Positions 7,921-17,099 of a stretch of 64,000 bases of DNA are shown here, one piece after another. Source of the DNA: Ch67 sp041395845 (GTDB lineage: Bacteria > Pseudomonadota > Gammaproteobacteria > Pseudomonadales > Ketobacteraceae); assembly GCA_041395845.1 (NCBI GenBank), contig JAWKZS010000005.1:1-64000 (forward strand), read 5' to 3'. Position 1 is the first letter of the stretch. The number at the start of each line of letters is the position of its first letter. Below the pieces are notes generated by a model, which had not been told where the DNA came from, made no database searches, and saw nothing but the letters and a program-made list of their open reading frames with translations. A program made the position numbers and the translations under genes.

Positions 7921-9726
7921 TCAGGCCGAGCGCTGGCGCAACTCCGCTGCCCGTTCCAGCAAGGCCTGCTGGCCCAGGCGACGCAGCACGTCTTCCTGCT
8001 CGTCAAAGGCTTTCCAGTCACCCATGGCCGCGTAGACCTGCATCAGGTACAGGCGCAGATCGGCCCGACCGGGACGCTTGGAAATTTCGGTGAGGATCAC
8101 GTTGAGCGCCTTCTGGTACTGGCTGTAAACGAGGTACAGATCGATCATCTGCTTGAGATCGTCACGCCCTTCGCTGGGGTCCACTGCGGTGGCGGCCGCC
8201 TGATCGCGGTCGAAACTGGTGGCCTTTTCGCGGATCTGCTCAACCGCCTTGCGCAGCTGTTCGGGGGATTCGGCACGGGTGCGGTCGCGGCGGGCGCCAA
8301 ACACCAGATCATGCAGATCTTCATCCTTGACCTGCTCGGTACGGCGAATCTGCTGGACCCGGTGGGAACGCATGCCCATCAGCACCACCAGCAAACCGAG
8401 CGGCACCATGGCAATCAGATACCACAGGCTGGAACCGGCACCACTGAGCAGGCTGTTGGTCAGCCGCGGGGTTGGCGCCAGGACATCGTGCCCTGCCTGA
8501 TGGACGGCAACAGAAGGGGATTCGGGCTGCACCACCCCACCATTCATCAGATCCCGCAGACGCACGTCCGCGGTGGTCAACTCGGGTGCCGGCGCCTGGG
8601 CAGCAGGGGCAACCGCCGGTTCCGTACGGGCGCTGTCTACAGCTGTTTCCGCGGGTGGTTCAGGCACCGCTGCTACCGGCGCGGGGGCAACAGCGGGGGT
8701 TTCAGCGACACCGGCGCCGGCCAGCTGCCGTTGTGCCTGCAGCATGGCATCGGTCGCGACAACCCGCTGTTCGAGCACCGTTGCCATGTCCGCTTTGATC
8801 TGGGCCTGATAGGCCTGCAGTGCAAGTTTTTCGGCCTGCAGGCGCGCAATGGCCGTCTTGATGTCGTCCAGGGTTTCCGGCAAGGCCTCGACCCGGGTCT
8901 GCTGGGCGCTGGCGAGTTCGGCCTCGATATCCAGCCGTGGCCGGGTGATCGCTACCGGCTGGGCCGGTGACGCAGCGACCGGCGATGCCGGCGCCTGCAC
9001 CTTGGCAGGAGGCGGGGACTGACGGGCAATCTGCTGTTCCGGCGCCACAGACGACGCAGGCAGACGCAGGGTCGCTCCCAGCTTGAGCCGATCCCGGTCA
9101 CCGCCGACAAAGGCATCCGGATTGGCCTGGTAGAGGGCCTGCATCAGGGCATGCACCGATTGTCCTTCGTCACTGCGCAGATTGCGGGCAATCTTCCACA
9201 GGGAATCCCCGTGCCGCACCACATAGCGTTCATCCAACAGGGTCACCGGCGTTGCCGGTACCGGCGCGGTACGGGCTTGTGTCAGCGCGATGGCCCGGGG
9301 TTCTGCCACCGGCACCTTGTTCTGCCAGCGCTGGGCGTAGGCCGGTGGGTCCAGCAGCACGTTGTACCGGCGATAGCTGGTACCGGCAGGCCAGCTCAAC
9401 TCCACCACGATATCCAGATACGGTTCAATCACCCGCTTGCGGCTGGACGCCACGACGCTGATGCCGCCCTGCCCATCCTCACGCACCTCAAAGTCGATGT
9501 CGCCATGGAAAGGCTCGTAGCGCGCGCCCATGCGGGCATACACATCCTGCCGCGCGATGCGCACGCGAATGTCGTCGCGATTGTAGGCACCGGGGGAAAA
9601 CAGTGGCACTTCTGCCCGCAGCGGTGTGCCAAGATACGATTGCAGGTTGAAGTCACCCAACCCCATTGCCTGAACTGCACCAGCCTGGGTCAACAACCCC
9701 GCCAGCATCCATGAACGATACTGCAT
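7921..9726 (-). CDS. fimV: FimV-like polar/peptidoglycan-binding protein with LysM domain
   Basis: 601 residues from ATG 9726 (MQYRSWML), the start that gives a signal peptide ending near VQAMGLGDFNLQS, the usual mature start of FimV. The FimV N-terminal domain follows (SYLGTPLRAEVPL), then LysM YVVRHGDSLWKIARNL, a long Pro/Ala/Gln linker with a coiled-coil stretch (DDIKTAIARLQAEKLALQAY), a transmembrane helix (LWYLIAMVPLGLLVVLMGM) and a C-terminal TPR-like FimV module (LYLVYSQYQKALNVILTEIS). Pseudomonas FimV is about 900 residues, so this one is short. FimV sits at the cell pole and helps type IV pilus assembly and cAMP signalling. It stands alone with its own terminator. Confidence in family is high; a pilus role is inferred. 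Confidence 0.8.
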   Translation of the reverse strand: MQYRSWMLAGLLTQAGAVQAMGLGDFNLQSYLGTPLRAEVPLFSPGAYNRDDIRVRIARQDVYARMGARYEPFHGDIDFEVREDGQGGISVVASSRKRVIEPYLDIVVELSWPAGTSYRRYNVLLDPPAYAQRWQNKVPVAEPRAIALTQARTAPVPATPVTLLDERYVVRHGDSLWKIARNLRSDEGQSVHALMQALYQANPDAFVGGDRDRLKLGATLRLPASSVAPEQQIARQSPPPAKVQAPASPVAASPAQPVAITRPRLDIEAELASAQQTRVEALPETLDDIKTAIARLQAEKLALQAYQAQIKADMATVLEQRVVATDAMLQAQRQLAGAGVAETPAVAPAPVAAVPEPPAETAVDSARTEPAVAPAAQAPAPELTTADVRLRDLMNGGVVQPESPSVAVHQAGHDVLAPTPRLTNSLLSGAGSSLWYLIAMVPLGLLVVLMGMRSHRVQQIRRTEQVKDEDLHDLVFGARRDRTRAESPEQLRKAVEQIREKATSFDRDQAAATAVDPSEGRDDLKQMIDLYLVYSQYQKALNVILTEISKRPGRADLRLYLMQVYAAMGDWKAFDEQEDVLRRLGQQALLERAAELRQRSA

Positions 9727-9964
9727 GGCAATCTTCAATCCTGTCTGACTACTAAATAGGAGGAATGTGCGTCGAACACCGTCACACTTGGGCTGCTCAA
9801 CACTTCTGTAAACTGTAGACCAAAAATTCGCCAGCACAGTTGACCGAAAACAATTCCTCACGATTCAACCAACAATTGATGCAAATGCCCCGGGCGTTAT
9901 TTCGCATGCTTATAATCGATGCGCTAACCTGAAGTCTGGCGGCATAAAAAACGGGTCTTCACGC

Positions 9965-10840
9965 ATGGAACATTGGGATGAAGGGGTGTACGTCTTTCGC
10001 AGCAAAGGCGAACAGGATGCAACACCATTGATCGTGTCGGCGGGCGTCCACGGTGACGAGACCGCTCCGGCAGGCATACTGGAACAACTGTGCCAGGATC
10101 TTGAACGGCGGCGCCTGATTCCGCGCCGCGCCTGCCTGCTGATTCTCGCCAATCCGCCAGCATTGCTGGAGCGCAAACGCTTTCTGCGCGTCAACATGAA
10201 CCGCCTGTTCGGTGCACCGGTACGGCCACCGGGATATGAAGGCCAGCGTTCACTGACCCTGGAACAGCATTGCCGGGAATTTGCCGAGTTATACGGTATT
10301 GGCTGGCATCTGGATCTGCATGCCACCATCAAGCCATCGCTGCATGAACATTTTGCGCTGATGCCGGCGTGCGTGCGCGATTACGACGACAGCTGGGCAC
10401 CCTTGCTGGCGGCCCATGGTGTCAGCGCACTGGTCAAACAGAAAAGTCCGGCCCACACGTTTTCCCATTTCACCTGCGCGCAACTGGGCTATGAAAGTTT
10501 CACGCTGGAATGTGGTGCGGTCGGTGCGGATGCGCAGACACTGGAAGGCGTGTTGACGCCGCTGTTGCGTGCCCTGCTGGAAGATGCCCCATTTTCGCAA
10601 CGGCCCGCGGCTGCATTGCAGCGCTACCGGGTGATTCAGGACCTGCGCAAAACCAGCGCCGATTTTCGTTTTCAGGTGGACGAACAGTGCGCCAACTTCA
10701 CCCGGTTTGCTGCCGGCACGCTACTGGCGCAGGATGGCGATCACTGCATTGACGTGCCCCGCGATGATTGTGCGCTGCTGTTTGCCAACAGCGCAGTGCC
10801 GGTGGGGGATCAGGCCGGATTACTGTTGCAGCCCTGCTGA
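9965..10840 (+). CDS. astE: Succinylglutamate desuccinylase
   Basis: 291 residues. Motifs of the zinc-dependent AstE/AspA family are present in order: SAGVHGDETAP (metal His and Glu), NMNRLF, WHLDLHATIKPS (second metal His) and FTLECGAVG with the catalytic Glu region. The enzyme releases succinate and glutamate from N-succinylglutamate, the last step of the arginine succinyltransferase pathway. It is a little shorter than E. coli AstE (322), because a TAA stands seven codons before ATG 9965. The gene is on the plus strand and separated from astA, astD and astB (15.8-19.6 kb, minus strand) by a reductase, a phospholipase and a broken fic gene, which is unusual because ast genes are normally one operon. 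astC is not in the window. Confidence 0.85.
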   Translation: MEHWDEGVYVFRSKGEQDATPLIVSAGVHGDETAPAGILEQLCQDLERRRLIPRRACLLILANPPALLERKRFLRVNMNRLFGAPVRPPGYEGQRSLTLEQHCREFAELYGIGWHLDLHATIKPSLHEHFALMPACVRDYDDSWAPLLAAHGVSALVKQKSPAHTFSHFTCAQLGYESFTLECGAVGADAQTLEGVLTPLLRALLEDAPFSQRPAAALQRYRVIQDLRKTSADFRFQVDEQCANFTRFAAGTLLAQDGDHCIDVPRDDCALLFANSAVPVGDQAGLLLQPC

Positions 10841-10858
10841 TGGCAGCGTGATAAATCG

Positions 10859-12373
10859 TCACGCTGCCTGGCGCTGACGCCGCTTGATGCGCCACTGGCT
10901 GGGCGTGGTTTTCGGTGCCAGCGAGTAGCGATCCAGCCCTGCCAGATGAACATTGCCGAGATAAGCCTGCCAGTGCACTGCCTGCGGATCTACCGGAAAC
11001 AGTGCGCGATCCACCTCTCCCATTCGCTCTGCCAGCGCCAGCAACGCCTTGTTGCTGAAGGTGTAATCCGGCCGGGTATAAAACGAAAAAATCAGCGCCA
11101 GTTTCAGCGTGGTTTCCACGCTGGCCTGCCGTGCACTCGCGGCGTTGCTGCTGCGTAACAGTTTCGTTTTCAGCCACAGCCCCGCGCACAATGTGGCAAT
11201 CATCAGACGAAACAACGCGTTCGGCACCATCATGAAGGGACGCCGCGGCCGGCGCGGAAACAGATGCGGATACGCTGCGTGCCGATGCATGCCGGCATCC
11301 TGTACCGCATCGATGACCTGGCAGATGCGCAGCGGATTACGCTGGCTGCTGCAGCATTGATAAACCCGCAACGCGCGCTCACTGGTCATGGCTTCGGCCG
11401 CACTGAGAATGATGCTGTTGGCCACCAGATCCGCCGGAATGATATCGATGATCGCGTTGGGCTGGCCGGGAAAAAACGTTACCTTTTCCCGCGCATAAGC
11501 GAGGATGATCGCATCCGCCACCTTCACACCTTCGATCCAGCCGGGCACCGGTTCCTGCAACGTGCTTTCGACAATGGACGGCCGCAGGATGGTCAGTCCG
11601 TTGTACTGCAAGCGTGCCAGCAGCAGTTGCTCGCCCAGCCATTTGGTGAAGGTGTAGGTATCGTTCCAGCCATAGCGGCGGGCCTGCGCCAGCCCCAGTT
11701 CGATCAGGGCCTGGGCGCGGGCTTTCGGCTCACTCACCTGGACGCACACGGCATCCACCTGCTGCTGCAAGCTGGCGATCACCGGCTCCACATCGTAATA
11801 GCCTGCAGACATCTGGCGGATACCACCCTGTTGCGGTGGACCCACCTGTTCGGCAATGTCACCGCTGTTGAAGCCATTCACGTAGCAGGTGGACACATGC
11901 ACGACCGGAATCTTTCTGATCAGTGCCAGATCGGCAATAGTGTGCAGGCATAGTGTGTTGGTATTGAGCGCATCCGACAGCGGCTCACGAAAATCCACGC
12001 TGGCTGCTGCATTGATGATCAGATCCACATCCTGTCCCAACTGGCGGAAGGCGCTTTCACTCAAACCAAAACGCGATTCCGTCAACTCGCCAGTGATACA
12101 GCGGATCGTATGCCGGCAATGGTGATCGAACAATTCCGGCTGCTGTTCGCGCAACTGATCAAAAATGGATGAGGTGGCGACTTCGTTGACGAAGCGTTCG
12201 CGGGCCGATGGCCAGCTGCGGTTGCCGCGAATCAGGACATAAATGCGGCCAACACCGGTCACGGTGCGCAACAGTTTTTCCAGCACCACTTTGCCTACAA
12301 AACCGGTGGTACCGGTGATCAGAATGCGTTTGTTGGAAAAGGCCTTGAGCGTCGCTGACTGGGTGAAATCCAT
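10859..12373 (-). CDS. Fatty acyl-CoA reductase, alcohol-forming (wax-ester type)
   Basis: 504 residues from ATG 12373, chosen for an AGGGA ribosome-binding site and because the ORF before it is not conserved-looking. An extended SDR Rossmann fold starts at KRILITGTTGFVG (TGxxGxxG, Gly21-Gly27); VDLIINAAASVDFREPL, VVHVSTCYVNGF and the catalytic YTFTK (Tyr240, Lys244) follow. RPSIVEST and the long C-terminal part with YTRPDYTFSNKALL are typical of the male-sterility/FAR family. Alcohol-forming FARs reduce acyl-CoA or acyl-ACP to fatty alcohol with NADPH and are known from wax-ester storing bacteria such as Marinobacter. It converges with astE, ending 18 bases apart. Free-standing gene; product specificity unknown. 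Confidence 0.85.
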   Translation of the reverse strand: MDFTQSATLKAFSNKRILITGTTGFVGKVVLEKLLRTVTGVGRIYVLIRGNRSWPSARERFVNEVATSSIFDQLREQQPELFDHHCRHTIRCITGELTESRFGLSESAFRQLGQDVDLIINAAASVDFREPLSDALNTNTLCLHTIADLALIRKIPVVHVSTCYVNGFNSGDIAEQVGPPQQGGIRQMSAGYYDVEPVIASLQQQVDAVCVQVSEPKARAQALIELGLAQARRYGWNDTYTFTKWLGEQLLLARLQYNGLTILRPSIVESTLQEPVPGWIEGVKVADAIILAYAREKVTFFPGQPNAIIDIIPADLVANSIILSAAEAMTSERALRVYQCCSSQRNPLRICQVIDAVQDAGMHRHAAYPHLFPRRPRRPFMMVPNALFRLMIATLCAGLWLKTKLLRSSNAASARQASVETTLKLALIFSFYTRPDYTFSNKALLALAERMGEVDRALFPVDPQAVHWQAYLGNVHLAGLDRYSLAPKTTPSQWRIKRRQRQAA

Positions 12374-12669
12374 TTCCCTGCTCCCTGTGATGATCGGCGG
12401 ATGTAAAACATGCACGTAGGGTGGACAGCAAGAATCTCACCAAGTGCAGTGATACAGAAAAAGATTGCAAACATGCGACAGGCGTCGCACGGCTTCTTCC
12501 GTGAAGCGGCAGGCATTATAACGAGTTAACGCCGAAAGGCTGAGATTGGCGCCGAGAATATTTTGCTATAGCGGATACAGAAAATGACACTAACGCGCAC
12601 CATTGCTGCACAGAGGCAGCATCAATGCGCACGCGTTGTGCAAACAATTTCAGTGCGGTTGTGCAGGAA
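12374..12669. other. Intergenic region between reductase and phospholipase genes
   Basis: About 296 bases. It should hold the promoter of the reductase gene (minus strand) and the terminator of the phospholipase gene. I see no clear hairpin with a T-run and no small ORF with a ribosome-binding site. GCCGAGAATATTTTGCTATAGCG near 12552-12574 has the look of an AT-rich promoter core, but is not assignable to a strand. Confidence 0.4.
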
Positions 12670-14283
12670 TCATTCGCCGGCAACCTCGGCCCAGCACAGA
12701 CTGTACACATCGGCGCTGCGGCACGCCGTGTCAATGACCACCGGTCGGGCATGCCATTGCTGACGCGCATCCAGACGCAACGGCAGCAATCCCACCTGAA
12801 CACCGGCCCACCCGCGCAGAAACGTTCCCCAGGCCAGCATCGGTTGCGTCAGTGCAGTAACGGTTGCCGTGGTGGCATCCTGCAGCCATTGCTGGGCTGC
12901 ATGGTCGGAACAACGGGCTGCTTCCAGTACGGCGGCGATGCGAATGTTGCCGCCACGGGGCTGCAGACACAGATCCGGCCGTTCCCGATTGTGCCATCGA
13001 CCAGTGTCATCGACATACCAGTGCTGGTGTCGCGTTACCCGGCAGCGATGTAACTCCACCGCGAGCGTGGTGTCATCCGGCGCGTAATGCCGCAATCCCA
13101 GACACAGATCCTGACTGTGCAACTGGACATACGACCGGGCTGCTTCGGTGGTGAACTGCCAGCGATAACCCTCCAGTCCCAGAATGCTGTTGCCTTCGTC
13201 GTCGAGAATCGCGCCGCTCAACTGCACCTCATAGCGGGTTTCCGGCAACAGGGTTTCATTCGGACGGAAGTACAGCATGTTGGCGTTGGCGACATCGTCG
13301 CGGGGATCGGCAAACAGCCCGATCCGGCCGCTCACCCGGTGACCGGATTCATCCGTCACGATGAAGCTGTCGGCGCTCACCGACGCGGGAATCAGATAGC
13401 GATCAAACGTGATGCTGATCTGGATATCGGTGTTGCGTTTGTCGATGGCCACGTTCACTGCATCCGCCACCGGCAGATGGGTGAGCGCCGCCCGCGCCGG
13501 TAACGGCTGATCATTCAGCCGGCGCCACAGGTAATGCCAGAAATTGGCCACCACCTTGCCGCCGAATTCCACGCCACCGGGATAGCGCACATAGTTGCGA
13601 CTGCCCCAGGGCATCTGCGCCTTGAAATGGTGATACAGCGCCGGCGCAGCAATCCGTTCACCGATATTGCCCAGCCGCGAAATCCCCGCTGCAGTAATGA
13701 TCTGCTTGCGATTGGCTTCCGCCTCGCTGAATCCCATCCGCCGGTAAACGCCTTCGAGCACGTCCACCGGTGTGTACCACTGGCGCGGCACAAACGCGCG
13801 CCGATCGTGTTCCTGCAGCAGGATCATGTCGATGCCGGTGTCGGTGGTTTCCTGGCCGCGATGATCCACTTCGGTGACCTTGGGAATGAACAGGGAATCA
13901 AATACCTGATCCTGCATCCCATGGGCGGCCGCGCCAAGAAAATGCGCCGCCAGCCGGCCACAGTCCGGATCACTGAGATAGCGCCCCAGACATTGGGCCT
14001 TCACGGCAGTCAGGTATTCCAGAATGAACGGCGCCCAGTGGCTGGCTTCGCCCCAGACATGACTGGGCTGACCCAAAAAGCCTGGGGAGTAACCGGCATC
14101 CGGATACTGGGTGCCGCTGATCCAGGCTTCCCGGTGGACGGTGAGCAGCTGTTGCAGATCCGGATCTTCGATACGTTCGAGCGCTTTCTCGCTCTGGAAC
14201 ATGTGAATGGCCATGCCGCCCGCCCACAGGGGCATGGGCAGGGCCAGCAGACAGGTGAGCAGCAGGGTACGCAGTGTCATCAC
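12670..14283 (-). CDS. Secreted zinc-dependent phospholipase C-like protein with Ig-like and ricin-lectin modules
   Basis: 537 residues with a signal peptide (TLLLTCLLALPMPLWAGG). The N-terminal half has the spaced His/Asp residues of the bacterial zinc PLC/nuclease P1 fold: AIHMF, GTQYPDAGY, GEASHWAPF, AAHFLGAAAHGMQDQVFDSL (HxxxD) and a later DTGIDM. Residues around 285-385 form a Big_5-like Ig module (FDRYLIPASVSADSFIVTDE, then PETRYEVQLSG). The last 140 residues contain QHWYVDD, DLCLQPRGGNIRIA and AAQQWLQ, the QxW-type repeats of ricin-B lectins, ending with a disulfide-prone CRSADVYSLCW. It is probably exported to act on phospholipid surfaces. Hydrolytic activity is inferred from the metal-site pattern; the exact substrate is unknown. 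Confidence 0.7.
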   Translation of the reverse strand: MMTLRTLLLTCLLALPMPLWAGGMAIHMFQSEKALERIEDPDLQQLLTVHREAWISGTQYPDAGYSPGFLGQPSHVWGEASHWAPFILEYLTAVKAQCLGRYLSDPDCGRLAAHFLGAAAHGMQDQVFDSLFIPKVTEVDHRGQETTDTGIDMILLQEHDRRAFVPRQWYTPVDVLEGVYRRMGFSEAEANRKQIITAAGISRLGNIGERIAAPALYHHFKAQMPWGSRNYVRYPGGVEFGGKVVANFWHYLWRRLNDQPLPARAALTHLPVADAVNVAIDKRNTDIQISITFDRYLIPASVSADSFIVTDESGHRVSGRIGLFADPRDDVANANMLYFRPNETLLPETRYEVQLSGAILDDEGNSILGLEGYRWQFTTEAARSYVQLHSQDLCLGLRHYAPDDTTLAVELHRCRVTRHQHWYVDDTGRWHNRERPDLCLQPRGGNIRIAAVLEAARCSDHAAQQWLQDATTATVTALTQPMLAWGTFLRGWAGVQVGLLPLRLDARQQWHARPVVIDTACRSADVYSLCWAEVAGE

Positions 14284-14583
14284 GACAGACCTCGGTTATT
14301 TTTATTATTGATGCACCATCGTACCAATTTGTGACGGTTTTGCGAGGTTGAAGGGTGACCGGGTGTTCCTTAAATGGCAGCGCAGAAAGCTCGCCATGGC
14401 GCAACCGGTAACCAAACTGCGATATAAACTGCTATAGTTCAGTTTCCAATTATCCAGTTAGCAGGAATATTGATTCTTAAAATATCATTATAAACATATA
14501 GTTATCGATTTAGTCACACGACTTTAACTGATACCAAAACTGATATAAAAACCAGTAGAAAAACCCAGGAGACCAGCACCGTC
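14284..14583. other. AT-rich intergenic region
   Basis: 300 bases with no gene. From about 14420 to 14570 it is far richer in A and T than its neighbours and holds repeated short words such as AACTGATA, ACTGATATAAA and GATATAAACTG. This fits promoters for the fic remnant and the phospholipase gene, or the edge of acquired DNA. No clean hairpin terminator was found. Confidence 0.4.
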
Positions 14584-15766
14584 ATGAGTTTCTGTCCCGA
14601 TATGGAACCGATGATCCCCTCGGATAACGTTATCGAAGGATCCGCCTTGCCTGAACTGGCCCTGGAACTCGAACGGCGATCCGCCCGTCTGGCCGGCCAG
14701 ATTGCGCCAGCAACTGCCGACGCCATCGAGGCACACATGCGGGTCATCAACTCCTACTATTCGAATCTTATCGAGGGCAACCGAACCCATCCCCGCGACA
14801 TCCGGCGTGCGATGGCCGGGGATTACAGCGAAGACCCGGCGAAGCGTGATTTGCAGCTGAGTCCGTCGCCCACATCGACGTGCAAAGGCAGCTGGCCATG
14901 CAACCGATAGCACCGCACGCGCTGACCGCCATGCAGTACACCACCGCCGATTCACGCCCTGTTTTACGAGCAACTGCCCGAGACGCTGCGCCAGGTTCAC
15001 ACCCCCAGCGGCGATCGCACGCTGAAAGTGACACCGGGCGTTTTTCGAAAAAGGCGAAGAAGTCGCTGTGGGTCAACACCTGCCTCCCTGGGCGACAAAC
15101 TGCCCGACTATCTCGGGCGGTTTACAGGCTTATCGTCTCGACAGACTGCAGGGCCAGAAACGGGTCATCGCTGCAATGGCCGCCCACCATCGACTGGCCT
15201 GGATTCACCCGTTTCGATGGCAATGGCCGGGTGACACGCTCGCACACCGACGCCTTTCTCAAAGCCATTGGCCTGGTGCCTGCGGCGTCTGGAGCCTGAG
15301 CCGAGGCCTGGCACGCAACAGCATCGAATACAAGGCGCGACTGGCGCGGGCCGATGAACCGCCGGGGCGATCGGGATGGCCGGGGAGCGCTGAGCGAAAG
15401 CGGACTGGTCGACTTTGTCGACTACATGCTGCGCACGGCACTGGATCAGGTGAACTACATGGATACGCTGCTGAATCTGACCGGCATGATGCAACGGATC
15501 CGCACCTATGTGGCTGCCGTGGCGATGGCCTGATTCCGGGGATGGGCCTCTTGAGAAGCGAAGCGGGCCGCATCCTGGAACGCGCATTCCTGATGGGGGA
15601 ACTGCAGCGTCAGGAAGCGTATGAGGTTTCCGGGCTGAGCGAGAGCGTCACCCGCAAACTGCTCCAGCAACTGAAGGAAGAGGGGTTAAGCGGTCGAAAC
15701 CACCACCGTTCACCCTTGCGCTGGGCCATTCCCGAGCATGCAGAAGCGTATTACTTTCTGAACTGA
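14584..15766 (+). pseudogene. Fic/DOC-family protein, destroyed by many frameshifts
   Basis: Starts at ATG 14584 with INSYYSNLIEGNRTHPRDIR, the typical inhibitory-helix region ([S/T]xxxEGN) of Fic proteins. The homology then jumps frames: VAHIDVQRQLAMQ, then FYEQLPETLRQVHTPSGDRT, then LDRLQGQKRVIAAMAAHHRL with AWIHPF, then FDGNGRVTR in another frame, so even the catalytic HPFxDGNGR motif is split near 15220. LVDFVDYMLRTALDQVNYMD is readable after 15400 and the usual C-terminal winged helix ends APLRWAIPEHAEAY-like at 15766. At least five shifts are needed, too many for sequencing noise alone. Fic enzymes transfer AMP to protein hydroxyls; this copy cannot be made. It lies beside the ast genes in an AT-rich setting. 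Confidence 0.75.
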
Positions 15767-15787
15767 CGCCGGCGTGATACTGAACGA

Positions 15788-17099
15788 TCACCGGCTCGCG
15801 CCCAATCCCAACAACACCGCCACCTGCTCCACCGCTGCTTGCAGCTGCTCGCACAGTGACCAGTCCCGCAGATCCTCCAGGGTGAGGCGGTCCGGGTAAG
15901 TCTGCTGATATGGGCCACCAGCGCACGGTAGTGGCCGCCGGTCAGCAGCGCACGCCCCGCAGAGCCAACTGTTCGGCGTCTTTCAGGATGATCCGCAGCC
16001 GCAGACAGGCCGGACCACCGCCATTGCGCATGCTCTGCCGCACATCCACCACCATGGCGCGATCGACAAAGCCGCTGTCCACCAGTTGCTGTTGCACGTA
16101 CTGGCGTACCGCGGGGTTTTCCTCGCACTCCACCGGCATAACCAGCAGCGTCGTGCCGTCCGGCAATGACAGGATCTGGCTGTTGAACAGATAGGTGTTC
16201 ACGGCCGTCTCCAGGGGAATATCGCGGGCTTTTACTTCGTGAATTTTCAGCGGCTGTTGCGGCAGGCGACGACGGAAGGCGTCGAGCACCGCCGGTTGAT
16301 CGACGAACGCCTGTTCATGCACCAGCAGATGTTGATGATTGGACACTGCCACCACGTCATTGTGAAAGGCACCCGCATCAATGGCGTCGGGCAGTTGCTG
16401 CACGAACAGGACACGATCGCTGTCGAGGGCATTGAGTCGCGCAATCGCCTGGCAGGCCTGCAGGGTCTGGCGAGCAGGAAAGGTGCGAGTTGGCGACGGC
16501 AGGTGATGATCCCGGCCATACACAAACACCTGCAGCCCAGGCTGATCCGGTGCCCCAAGGCGCAGATGATTGGCCGCGCCCTCATCGGCAAACGCAGCAA
16601 CGGGTGGCAGCGGATCATGGACGATGAACGACGGACTGTCGCCCACGATCGCACGCAAGCGGTTCGCCGTGTGATCAGCTTCGATACTGCGATGAAAATG
16701 ACTCAGCAGATTGGCAGGTGTGAAATGCACACGCTGATCCAGGGTGTCGATGGAGGGTGCCACCGTCGCCGCATTGGCCGCCCACATCGCCGACGCCGAG
16801 CAGCAGGCCGCAAACAGATCCGGCGCAGTTTTCCAGGCCTGATCCAGCACCTGTTGCGGGGAACCGGCAAACCCCAGCCGCCGCAGCGTAGCCAGATCCG
16901 GCCGACGCTGCGGCGGTAACACCGCTTGCGGCACTCCCGCATCCGCCAGCCGTTTCATTTTAGCGAGACCTTCCAGCGCAGCAGCGCGGGGATTGGATTC
17001 GGCACTGCGATTGCGCCCGGACGCCAGATTACCCACCGACAGTCCGGCGTAATTGTGGGTCGGACCTACCAGGCCATCAAAATTCACTTCCCGAGACAT
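15788..17099 (-). pseudogene. astB: N-succinylarginine dihydrolase, frameshifted near the C-terminus
   Basis: Begins at ATG 17099 with SREVNFDGLVGPTHNYAGLS, the textbook AstB N-terminus, and continues in one frame to RNGGGPACLRLRIIL, which contains the catalytic Cys. The frame then stops at 15942. The rest of the protein is present in other frames: LLTGGHYRALVAHI at about 15905-15950 and TYPDRLTLEDLRDWSLCEQL ending LLGLGASR at 15788. Two single-base losses explain it, one in a GGGG run near 15953 and one near 15905. AstB turns N-succinylarginine into N-succinylornithine, CO2 and two NH3. The catalytic part is intact; the missing frame covers the last 50 residues. A 16-base overlap with astD suggests coupling. 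Confidence 0.8.
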
